Shown here: positions 6,073 to 13,729 of the stretch, one piece after another
Numbering within the stretch: position 1 is the first letter of the stretch
How the letters are laid out: each line of letters starts with the position of its first letter
Source: a virus
Length of the DNA: 23,554 nt
Virus record (IMG/VR): IMGVR_UViG_3300030104_000277
Coordinates: 1 to 23,554 of that record
Reading direction: 5' to 3' (one strand)
Made by a program: the position numbers and the translations under genes
Notes under the pieces: model-generated
The model's database searches: none
Seen by the model: only the letters and a program-made list of their open reading frames with translations
Told to the model about the DNA's origin: nothing

Positions 6073-9000
6073 ATGGCACAAACATATACAAGACAAAGTT
6101 CTTTTATTGATGGTGATACTATCACCGCAGCATTATTTAATGATGAATACAATCAGTTAGTAAATGCATTTGCATATTCATCTACAAGTGCTAGTAATAC
6201 TGGACACAGACACGATGGCACTGCGGGGCAAGGTGGTAATATTCCACAAATTGGTGATTTAGATTTTTTAAACAAAATAGTTGTTGATAGTAGCAATAAT
6301 AGATGGGGATTTTATGTCGAAGTATCTTCTGCTGCAGTAGAACAAATTAGAATACAAGATGGAGCTATTGTTCCTGTTACAGATAATGATATAGATTTAG
6401 GAACAAGCTCTTTAGAATTTAAAGATGCATTTTTTGATGGCACTGTAACTACAGATGCTTTAGTAGCTGACACTGCAGATATAAATGGTGGTACTGTTGA
6501 TGGTGCTACTATAGGAGCTAACTCAGCTTCTACTGGTGCATTTACTACTGTTACTACTACAGGTAATGTAGATGTAGGTGGTAATCTTACAGTCACAGGT
6601 ACAACAACATTTAATGGTGGTACATTAACTCTAGGTGATGCTAATACAGATAATATTGTTTTTGGTGGAGAAGTAGATTCTAATATTATTCCTGACGATG
6701 ATGATACACACGATTTAGGTAGCTCTTCAAAACAATGGAAAGATATATACATAGATGGTATTGCTTATGTAGATGGTATAAATTTTGATGGTACAGCAAT
6801 CACATCAACAGCAGCAGAAATTAATATTCTTGATGGGGTAACAAGTACTGCTGCAGAACTAAATATTTTAGATGGTGTTACATCAACTGCAGCAGAACTA
6901 AACATACTTGACGGAGTTACTTCTACTGCTGCTGAGTTAAATATTTTAGATGGAGTTACTTCAACTACTGCCGAACTAAATATTCTTGATGGTGTTACAT
7001 CTACAACAGCCGAACTAAATATTCTTGACGGTGTAACTGCTACTACAGCAGAGCTTAATATTATGGATGGTGTTACTGCTACTACAGCAGAACTCAACAT
7101 TATGGATGGTGTAACTTCTACAGCTACAGAACTAAATATTGTAGATGGTAATACGTCTGCTACATCCACTACACTTGCAGATGCTGACAGAGTGGTAGTA
7201 AATGACAACGGTACTATGGTACAAGTTGCCTTGACAGACTTTGAAACTTATTTTGAGTCTGCCCTTGATACACTTTCTAATGTTACAACTGTAGGAGCAC
7301 TAAACGCAGGTAGCATTACAAGTGGCTTTGGAGCTATAAACAATGGCTCATCTGCTATTACAACTACAGGTACAATTACTTACGGTTCTTTATCAGATGG
7401 TACAATAACTGTTACAGCTTTTGTAGATGAAGATGATATGGCTTCAAACTCTGCAACGCTTATACCAACTCAGCAATCTGTTAAAGCTTATGTAGACACA
7501 CAACTAACTGCAGAAGACTTAGATGTAACAACTGATAGCGGAACTATTGCGATTGACTTAGATAGTGAAACGTTAACAGTTGCAGGTGGAGAAGGTATAG
7601 ATACATCTGCTACTTCTAATACAATAACAATAGCTGGTGAAGATGCTACAACATCTAATAAAGGTATAGCTTCATTTAGTTCAGATGATTTTACAGTTTC
7701 TAGTGGAGCAGTTAGTCTTGCAACTACTTCAACTGCTGCAGAGTTAAACATTCTTGATGGAGCAACAGTTACTACTGCAGAACTTAATATACTTGACGGT
7801 GTTACATCAACTACTGCAGAACTTAATATCTTAGATGGAGTTACTGCAAATGCAACAGAATTAAATTTACTTGACGGTGTAACTTCTACAACTGCTGAAT
7901 TAAATATTCTCGATGGTGTTACCTCTACTACTGCAGAGTTAAACATTCTTGATGGTGTAACGTCAACCACTGCAGAATTAAATATTTTAGACGGAGTAAC
8001 AAGTACAACAGCAGAATTAAATATTTTAGATGGAGTTACCTCTACTACTGCTGAGTTAAATATATTAGATGGAGTAACCAGTACTGCTACAGAAATTAAT
8101 TTACTTGATGGCTCTACAGCTAATACAGTAGTAAATAGTAAAGCAGTTATTTATGGTTCTAGTGGAGAACTAGCAGGAACACTTTCAACTGCAGCACAAA
8201 CAAATGTTACCAGTGTTGGAACTTTATCAAGCTTAACAGTTTCTGGTGATGTTACTGTAGATACTAATACTCTTAAAGTTGATAGCTCTAATAATAGAGT
8301 AGGTATCGGTAATGCTTCTCCAGATGTATCTTTGGATATTGGTAGCTTTACAGATGCTATACACGTACCAGTTGGTACAACAGCACAAAGACCGGGAAGC
8401 CCTGCAGCAGGATACTTTAGATATAACAGCACAACTGGTGGCTTTGAAGGTTATACAGACGAATGGGGTGCTATAGCCGGTGGTGGTGCAGGAAGTTCTT
8501 CTACTTTTGCTAAGAATACTTTTACTGGAGATGGCTCTACTACAGCCTTTACATTATCTACAAGTATGACCAGTGAAGATGGTCTGATAGTATTTATTGA
8601 TGGTGTTTATCAAGCTGATAATGTTTACTCAGTTTCTGGTACTACTCTGACTTTTGCAACTGCTCCTGTTAATGGTAGAGTTATTGAAGTCTTTCAATTA
8701 GAAGGTGGTATTGTTGGAGTTGCTCCAGTAATTGCTACTATGACTGGTGATGGCTCAGATACTACTTTAGACTTAACTACAAGTCCTGATTCAGAAAACC
8801 AAACATTCGTAACTATTGATGGTGTTGTTCAACATAAAGACACTTACTCAATCTCAGGTAGCACACTAACTTTTAGTGCTGCTCCTCCTAACGGAACTAA
8901 AGTAGAAGCTATTATCTTTAACAATGTAAGTGTTGCAACTTTCCAAGATGCTGATGGCGATACTAAGATTCAGTTAGAAGAAACTACTGACGATGACACT

Positions 9001-10386
9001 ATTAGAATGGACATTGCTGGTACTGAGGTACTAACATTAACTAATAGTGCTATGACACTGAAAGGCACAACACCTACTTTAACTATTGGTGATGCAGGTG
9101 CAGAAGATACTAAGATTGTTTTTGATGGTAATGCTCAAGACTTTTATGTAGGACTAGATGATTCTGCTGACGATTTAATTATTGGTTTAGGTTCAACAGT
9201 TGGTACAACTCCGATAATGTCTTTTGATGAAAATAAAGATGTAACAATTAATGAGGGTAAATTAACAACTTCTGGAGCAAATGGAGTTGACAATCAAGGT
9301 CTTAATATCACTGATACAGGTTATAGCAAAACGCATAAAATTTATGGCGATAACTCATTACACATACAAGCTGATTCATCACAACAAATATTATTCAAAC
9401 CAAATGCAACAGAGGCAGCTAGGTTTAATACTGATGGTAAGCTACTTATTGGTGATACAGCAAGTCATGTTGATGATTTACTGCAAATAGAAACTCCGGC
9501 TTCTGGCGGTGGTCATGGAATTCAACTAAGAAGGAATGATTCTAATACTGACCAAGGTATAGGTCGTGTTATGTTTGGTAATAATACCGATACAGACTTA
9601 GTAACTGTTTCAGCTAAAACAGACGGAGCAACAGATAGCGGAGCTTTGTTATTTTCTACACAAGCAACAGGCGGTGCTTCAACAGAGAGAATGAGAATTG
9701 ATTCTTCTGGAAATGTTGGTATTGGCTCTACTCCAGTTTCAACTTTAAGAAATGATGTTCATTCAACAGAAAAAGGATTACAAGTAGGCAGAGCAGCTAT
9801 GTTATTTTCTGACTCAGGTGTGACTACAGATTTACAAAATAATTCACATTTAAATAATGATGATAATAGAGTTGCTATGACTGGAACTCTAGGAGGTAGT
9901 TTTTATCAACAATATGGTGGTATACACGGATTTTATACAGCACCTGCAGTAGCAGCACCTAATACACAAACACATACTTTAAGATTTAGAATTGCTTTAG
10001 ATGGTACTTTAGCTGGTACAAGTACCACTATATCTTCTTTATCAGATGAAAGAGCAAAGAAAAATATAGAAGACTACACAGGTGGTTTAGATTTAATTAA
10101 AAGTTTAAGACCAAGAACTTTTGAATTTAAAGATACTACAGGAGTAAGAAAAACAGGAACTCAAAGAGGTTTTATTGCACAAGAAATTTTAGAGCAAGAT
10201 TCTTATTGGGTTACAGAAGAAGACGCTTCTGATACTAAAGATGCAGAATATGAATACACAAAAGATACAGAAAAAAGGTATTTAACAACTTTAAATGATA
10301 AAGATGCTGTACTTATTTCTGCAATAAAAGAATTAGAAGCTGTCGTAGCAGATTTAAAATCAAGAATAGAAACATTAGAAAGCTAA
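6073..10386 (+). CDS. Very large tail fibre (1437 residues) with repeats and S74 chaperone
   Basis: The start has TAGGAG seven bases upstream. Order of parts: an N-terminal anchor (RQSSFIDGDTITAALFNDEY, then GHRHDG), beta-strand repeats to about residue 240, nine copies of a 13-residue repeat TTAELNILDGVTS (246-362), a spacer, ten more copies (554-683), AIHVPVGTTAQRPGSPAAGY near 762, two tandem 60-residue domains starting GDGS (817-876 and 890-949), VGIG-type beta-helix segments, and an S74 chaperone from Ser1324 with Lys1329. The AELNILDG repeat is typical of long shafts in cyanophage and marine phage fibres. Mature fibre length after self-cleavage would be about 1323 residues. It is probably the main host-range fibre. 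Antisense frames across the repeats are shadows. Confidence 0.88.
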   Translation: MAQTYTRQSSFIDGDTITAALFNDEYNQLVNAFAYSSTSASNTGHRHDGTAGQGGNIPQIGDLDFLNKIVVDSSNNRWGFYVEVSSAAVEQIRIQDGAIVPVTDNDIDLGTSSLEFKDAFFDGTVTTDALVADTADINGGTVDGATIGANSASTGAFTTVTTTGNVDVGGNLTVTGTTTFNGGTLTLGDANTDNIVFGGEVDSNIIPDDDDTHDLGSSSKQWKDIYIDGIAYVDGINFDGTAITSTAAEINILDGVTSTAAELNILDGVTSTAAELNILDGVTSTAAELNILDGVTSTTAELNILDGVTSTTAELNILDGVTATTAELNIMDGVTATTAELNIMDGVTSTATELNIVDGNTSATSTTLADADRVVVNDNGTMVQVALTDFETYFESALDTLSNVTTVGALNAGSITSGFGAINNGSSAITTTGTITYGSLSDGTITVTAFVDEDDMASNSATLIPTQQSVKAYVDTQLTAEDLDVTTDSGTIAIDLDSETLTVAGGEGIDTSATSNTITIAGEDATTSNKGIASFSSDDFTVSSGAVSLATTSTAAELNILDGATVTTAELNILDGVTSTTAELNILDGVTANATELNLLDGVTSTTAELNILDGVTSTTAELNILDGVTSTTAELNILDGVTSTTAELNILDGVTSTTAELNILDGVTSTATEINLLDGSTANTVVNSKAVIYGSSGELAGTLSTAAQTNVTSVGTLSSLTVSGDVTVDTNTLKVDSSNNRVGIGNASPDVSLDIGSFTDAIHVPVGTTAQRPGSPAAGYFRYNSTTGGFEGYTDEWGAIAGGGAGSSSTFAKNTFTGDGSTTAFTLSTSMTSEDGLIVFIDGVYQADNVYSVSGTTLTFATAPVNGRVIEVFQLEGGIVGVAPVIATMTGDGSDTTLDLTTSPDSENQTFVTIDGVVQHKDTYSISGSTLTFSAAPPNGTKVEAIIFNNVSVATFQDADGDTKIQLEETTDDDTIRMDIAGTEVLTLTNSAMTLKGTTPTLTIGDAGAEDTKIVFDGNAQDFYVGLDDSADDLIIGLGSTVGTTPIMSFDENKDVTINEGKLTTSGANGVDNQGLNITDTGYSKTHKIYGDNSLHIQADSSQQILFKPNATEAARFNTDGKLLIGDTASHVDDLLQIETPASGGGHGIQLRRNDSNTDQGIGRVMFGNNTDTDLVTVSAKTDGATDSGALLFSTQATGGASTERMRIDSSGNVGIGSTPVSTLRNDVHSTEKGLQVGRAAMLFSDSGVTTDLQNNSHLNNDDNRVAMTGTLGGSFYQQYGGIHGFYTAPAVAAPNTQTHTLRFRIALDGTLAGTSTTISSLSDERAKKNIEDYTGGLDLIKSLRPRTFEFKDTTGVRKTGTQRGFIAQEILEQDSYWVTEEDASDTKDAEYEYTKDTEKRYLTTLNDKDAVLISAIKELEAVVADLKSRIETLES
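6808..7158 (+). repeat. First block of 13-residue (39-base) fibre repeats, 9 copies
   Basis: Nine consecutive in-frame copies follow the consensus T-[TA]-A-E-L-N-I-L-D-G-V-T-S. The last two thirds of the block vary (IMDG twice, IVDG once). Codons differ between copies, so the repeat is conserved at protein level more than at DNA level. Confidence 0.95.
7732..8121 (+). repeat. Second block of 13-residue fibre repeats, 10 copies
   Basis: Ten in-frame copies of the same repeat, 573 bases after the first block. Five neighbouring copies are identical at protein level (TTAELNILDGVTS) but use different codons. The end copies diverge (NATELNLLDG, TATEINLLDG). Confidence 0.95.
8521..8919 (+). repeat. 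Two tandem 60-residue fibre domains
   Basis: Residues 817-876 and 890-949 of the large fibre align without gaps: both begin TGDGS, have a central IDGV..., then YS[VI]SG[TS]TLTF and a final AP.NG..[VI]E. They are separated by 13 residues. This looks like an internal duplication of a small beta-sandwich domain. Confidence 0.82.
10042..10386 (+). other. S74 self-cleaving chaperone domain (second copy)
   Basis: It begins at Ser1324 with SDERAKKNI, giving the Ser/Lys pair five residues apart, then LRPRTFEFK and RGFIAQEILEQ, and a C-terminal coiled coil. It is clearly diverged from the copy in the 423-residue fibre, so the two are not a recent duplication. Confidence 0.85.
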
Positions 10387-10387
10387 T

Positions 10388-10630
10388 ATGGAAATATCTA
10401 CATATCTATTATGGAATGCTTTTATAACTTTAATATTAGCTCCAATACTTTATAACATTAGACAGAACACTCAAGAAAATAAAAGGATTGATATTTTATT
10501 AAATAAAACTAGAGAGGAAATTGCCAGGGAGTATGTCACTAAATCTGAATTAAAAGATGACATGGATAACCTTATGGATAGACTGGAAAAGTTAGACGAA
10601 AAACTTGACAGACTCATAGAAAATAGGTAA
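10388..10630 (+). CDS. Small single-segment membrane protein with coiled coil, 80 residues
   Basis: Residues about 6-24 (YLLWNAFITLILAPILYNI) form one hydrophobic segment. The rest is charged and helical, ending in heptads (MDRLEKLDEKLDRLIENR). There is no typical cleavage site after the hydrophobic part, so it is probably an anchored protein with the coiled coil on one side of the membrane. It starts one base after the large fibre stop, with a weak ribosome binding site. I recall the same plan (LWNAF.TL.LAP....R....E.KRIDILLNKTREE) in marine phages without proven function. Candidates are a lysis accessory protein (holin partner or spanin-like) or a minor virion protein. Confidence 0.7.
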   Translation: MEISTYLLWNAFITLILAPILYNIRQNTQENKRIDILLNKTREEIAREYVTKSELKDDMDNLMDRLEKLDEKLDRLIENR

Positions 10631-10635
10631 ACTAT

Positions 10636-12702
10636 ATGGGTAATAAAAATAAAAACAGACGAGCTGGTATTAGCTCTGTACGTCAAGACTATCGTTCTGG
10701 TGGTCTAGTATCCAAAGAAGGTAATCGACTTAAATTTGACATAGGTGGCGAACCTCCCTTTATAGATGAGAGAGATATATACTTTCCCCCCGGTATAGGA
10801 GGTGGAGGTGGAGGTGGCTCTGGAGGTGGCTCTGGAGGTGGCGGAGGCAGTGATGACTCTGACAACATAACAATTACAGGAGACGTACCAATGTCAACAG
10901 ATGTAGAAGCAACTAGAAAAAAATTAAAAGAACAAGCAGCAGGTCAAGGTGTAAAACTAGATGCACCTCAGTTTCAAAACGTTCAAGCATCGCCTGATTC
11001 TTTCCTTCAACAAGGAACAGGAAACATTACACAACAAATTGAAGCAGACGAATTTACTGCTGCTGCTCCAAGAACAGAACAAGTATCTACCATAACTGCT
11101 CCGTCTCAAGTTCAAGCTCCTACAGTTGCCCCTACTCAAACTGTTTCTCCTCGAGTTACTACTTCAGCCGGTGTTACAAGAGCTGAAGGTGAAGTAAGCG
11201 AAGGTGCTCAAGTTGGTGAAACATCTATAGATAGAGTAGCTCCTATTGAAGGAGTTGATGTTACTCCTGTTGAAGGTGCAGTTGCTCAAAGAGTTGTAGC
11301 TCAAATGTCTCCAGATGCAGTTGCTCAAGCTGCAGAAGTTAGCGGTTTAGATGTTAGAAGAGTTACCAGAGCAAAAGAAGAATTACGAACAGCCGGTGTA
11401 GATGATTTAACAATTGCACAATTAGGTAATGACCCTAAAGCTCTTGAAGCGGAGTTAATGAATTTAACTGACGAGCAAAGAGGTTTAGTAGAAGGATTAC
11501 CTCAAGAAGCTTTAGTAAGTAATCAAATGGATGCCTTACTAAAAGGTATTGAAGATGGTTCAATTCCTGCATGGGCAAGACCAGCAGTTGCAGCAGTTGA
11601 CCAAGCATTAGCAGCTAGAGGTTTAGAAGCTTCAACAGTTGGTAGGGATGCATTATTAAATACTATTATTAGAAATGCATTACCACTAGCCCAACAAAAT
11701 GCTCAAGCTATTCAAGCTAGTATAGCTCAAGAAAGAGGCATTGAAGCTCAAGTAGCAATAGAAGAAGCTAGGTTTTCGCAACAAACTGCATTACAAAATG
11801 CTAATAATGTTTTTCAATTAAATTTAGCTCAGTTTAGTGCTGACCAACAACGAGAAATAGCAAATAGTAAATTTTTACAAACTGTTTCATTAACAAATGC
11901 TAATAATGACCAACAAGCAGCTATTCAGAATGCAGTTTTATTATCGCAAGTAAATTTAGCTCAAGCAAGTATTGACCAACAAAGACAAGTTACTAATGCT
12001 AAAGCATTTTTGTCAATGGACCTTGCTAATTTAACTAACGAACAACAAGCTAATATTTTAAATGCTCAACAACAACAACAAGTTTTATTGAGTAATCAAG
12101 CAGCAGAAAATGCAGCAAGACAGTTTAATGCTACAAGTGAAAATCAAAGAAATCAGTTTATGGCAACTTTAGCTGTTGATGTAGGTAAATTCAATGCAAA
12201 TCAAATGAATTTAATTAATCAGTTTAATGCTACACAAAAGAATGCTGCTGAAGCTAGAAATGTTCAAAGAGAAGTAGATTTAGAAAAATTTAATACAACA
12301 ACAAGAAATCAAATAGAACAATTTAATACAGCTATTGAAAGTAATAGAGTAGAGTTTAATGCAAAAAATGCAATGGTTATTGCTCAATCTAATGCTCAAT
12401 GGCGAAGACAAATAAATACTGCAGATACTGCTGCAGCTAATGCTGCTACTGAAATTGCTGCAAAACAAGCTTTTGATTTAACAGCTCAAGCTCAAGCAAA
12501 TCTATGGCAAGACATGAGAGACCAAGCAGGTTATTTATATGATAAAAGCTTACAAGACCAGAACATCGCTGCAAAATTAACTGCAGAATTTTTGGCTGGA
12601 CAATATACAGATAACAAAGCACTGTCAAATAGTTTTAAGGTAATGCGAGATATGATTCATAACTTAACAGACTATACAGTGAATTATCAAAATTTAGGAT
12701 AA
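10636..12702 (+). CDS. Internal virion (ejection) protein with hendecad coiled coil, 688 residues
   Basis: This is a probable internal head or ejection protein, first of five in a row. Residues 1-52 are basic then acidic. Residues 53-72 are a natural Gly/Ser linker. Residues 75-330 are Ala/Gln/Thr/Val-rich and end in the helical PAWARPAVAAVDQALAARGL. Residues 374-605 form an unusually regular ladder of 11-residue repeats with a hydrophobic at position 2 (examples NLAQFSADQQR, KFNANQMNLIN). The C-terminal 80 residues are a mixed helix (LWQDMRDQAGYLYDKSL). There is no Cys, signal peptide or membrane segment. The place matches T7 gp14/gp15 in an ejection set. The function is inferred from context and helix content; a weak AGG serves as ribosome binding site. 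Confidence 0.68.
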   Translation: MGNKNKNRRAGISSVRQDYRSGGLVSKEGNRLKFDIGGEPPFIDERDIYFPPGIGGGGGGGSGGGSGGGGGSDDSDNITITGDVPMSTDVEATRKKLKEQAAGQGVKLDAPQFQNVQASPDSFLQQGTGNITQQIEADEFTAAAPRTEQVSTITAPSQVQAPTVAPTQTVSPRVTTSAGVTRAEGEVSEGAQVGETSIDRVAPIEGVDVTPVEGAVAQRVVAQMSPDAVAQAAEVSGLDVRRVTRAKEELRTAGVDDLTIAQLGNDPKALEAELMNLTDEQRGLVEGLPQEALVSNQMDALLKGIEDGSIPAWARPAVAAVDQALAARGLEASTVGRDALLNTIIRNALPLAQQNAQAIQASIAQERGIEAQVAIEEARFSQQTALQNANNVFQLNLAQFSADQQREIANSKFLQTVSLTNANNDQQAAIQNAVLLSQVNLAQASIDQQRQVTNAKAFLSMDLANLTNEQQANILNAQQQQQVLLSNQAAENAARQFNATSENQRNQFMATLAVDVGKFNANQMNLINQFNATQKNAAEARNVQREVDLEKFNTTTRNQIEQFNTAIESNRVEFNAKNAMVIAQSNAQWRRQINTADTAAANAATEIAAKQAFDLTAQAQANLWQDMRDQAGYLYDKSLQDQNIAAKLTAEFLAGQYTDNKALSNSFKVMRDMIHNLTDYTVNYQNLG
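10792..10851 (+). repeat. Gly/Ser linker tract
   Basis: Twenty codons, nearly all GGN with scattered serines, encode residues 53-72 of the 688-residue protein. It separates a small N-terminal domain from the long helical body and would be disordered. Confidence 0.85.
11755..12450 (+). repeat. Hendecad (11-residue) repeat ladder, about 21 units
   Basis: Written in rows of 11 residues, residues 374-605 of the 688-residue protein align through ten units, one 12-residue unit (LLSNQAAENAAR), then ten more. Position 2 is Leu, Ile, Val or Phe in most rows, and position 3 or 4 is usually Asn, Ala or Gln. The early part also reads as four 22-residue repeats (each ending near ..DQQR.I.NA..L..V). Such periodicity predicts a long right-handed coiled coil or helical bundle. 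Confidence 0.82.
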
Positions 12703-12723
12703 CAACAAAGCAAAGTAAATTGT

Positions 12724-12731
12724 AGGAGGTG
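12724..12731 (+). promoter_or_regulatory. Perfect Shine-Dalgarno that points to an ATA start
   Basis: AGGAGGTG is fully complementary to the 3' end of bacterial 16S rRNA. It lies 9 bases (counted from AGGAGG) before ATA at 12739. The first in-frame ATG is 120 bases further on at 12859 and has no such site. This decides the start of the next gene. Confidence 0.8.
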
Positions 12732-12738
12732 CGACTTC

Positions 12739-13725
12739 ATAAAGAAATTATTTAAAGGAATAGGAAAAGCCGTTAAAAAGGTTGTTAAAGGTGTTAAGAA
12801 AGTTGTTAAAGAAGTAGCTCGAGGAGTTAAAAAACTTGCTAAAAACAAGTTTATTCGTATGGCTGCTTTGATAACTGCTGGTATCTTTCTGCCCCCGGTG
12901 TTCATGGCATCAACCGGTGCTCTTGGATTTGGTTTGAGTAGTGTAGCAGCAGGTGCTTTATCTGGTGCTGTAGCTTCTGGTGGATTAAGTATTTTAGCTG
13001 GAGAAAAACCTAAAGACTTCTTAAAGTCTGCAGCTTTAGGTGCTGCTATGGGTGCTCTTGGTGGTAAATTACAACAAGGTAAATTTGAAGCTCAAGCATT
13101 TGCAAGAGATGCAAAAGCAGTAGCTGAAGGTGCAACTACAACTAGTACTGTTATTTCATCTTCTGGTCCGGGTTCTATTACAGTAACTCCCGCAACTGCT
13201 GCTGATTATACTGTAGGTTCTGCTAATTATAATGCATTAGCTGAATCATATGGAGCTACTATAGTTGATGGTAAACCAGTGTTTGGTGGTGGTTTTCAAC
13301 CTAGTGTAGATGCAGGAAAAGTTACTGGTGCTGAAAGACTTGTCGAAGGAAGTGCTTTAGCTAAGAGTGCTGCTGATGCCGGAATAGCTAGTTCAAGTAA
13401 ACTTGGTGATTATGCAACTCAAGCAGCTATTACTGCTGGTGTCAACACAGGCATGGGAGTTTTAACAAACCAAATGACTCAAGAAGACCCACCGGTTAAA
13501 TTTGGCGGAAGTGCTGGACAGTATTATCAAGGTGTTCGAAATGCTGTAGCAAACCTAACTAGAAATTATATTTCTTCTGGAAGTCCTTCAGGGAATAGTA
13601 CAGCAGCAATATATGCTAGTATGGCTAATAACCTAAGTTATGGAACTGGTAGTATTGATTATAATCAACATGCTAGTCTTGGATTAATGAGAGGTATTAA
13701 CGTTCCAAGCTTACAATACACGTAA
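12739..13725 (+). CDS. Internal virion protein with cationic amphipathic N-terminus, probable ATA start, 328 residues
   Basis: The start is placed at ATA (12739) because a perfect AGGAGGTG precedes it and the extra 40 codons encode a typical basic helix: KKLFKGIGKAVKKVVKGV and on to LAKNKFIRM. Starting at ATG 12859 would lose this whole helix. After it come hydrophobic Gly/Ala segments (LITAGIFLPPVFMASTGALG, then LSSVAAGALSGAVASGGLSI), and SAALGAAMGALGGKL. The C-terminal half is Gly/Ser/Ala-rich with YYQGVRNAVANLTRNYI. The plan suggests a membrane-active ejection protein that helps DNA cross the host membrane; this is inference. ATA is a rare initiation codon; an ATG-to-ATA change or sequencing error is the alternative. 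It shares the frame of the upstream gene, with one stop between. Confidence 0.7.
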   Translation: MKKLFKGIGKAVKKVVKGVKKVVKEVARGVKKLAKNKFIRMAALITAGIFLPPVFMASTGALGFGLSSVAAGALSGAVASGGLSILAGEKPKDFLKSAALGAAMGALGGKLQQGKFEAQAFARDAKAVAEGATTTSTVISSSGPGSITVTPATAADYTVGSANYNALAESYGATIVDGKPVFGGGFQPSVDAGKVTGAERLVEGSALAKSAADAGIASSSKLGDYATQAAITAGVNTGMGVLTNQMTQEDPPVKFGGSAGQYYQGVRNAVANLTRNYISSGSPSGNSTAAIYASMANNLSYGTGSIDYNQHASLGLMRGINVPSLQYT

Positions 13726-13729
13726 TATT

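Noticed and set aside
6312-7970. Long antisense open frames across the large fibre repeats (for example 6765-7208 and 7488-7970)
   Set aside because: They are the reverse reading of the 39-base repeats, give monotonous VTPSRIFSSAVV-like products, and have no ribosome binding sites. They are shadows.
6808-8121. Regular 39-base repeats that could suggest a CRISPR array
   Set aside because: Units are contiguous without unique spacers, keep the reading frame, and differ mainly at third codon positions, so they are coding repeats.
9281-9490. A 69-codon + strand frame inside the large fibre
   Set aside because: It is out of frame within a clear fibre gene and has no ribosome binding site or recognisable product.
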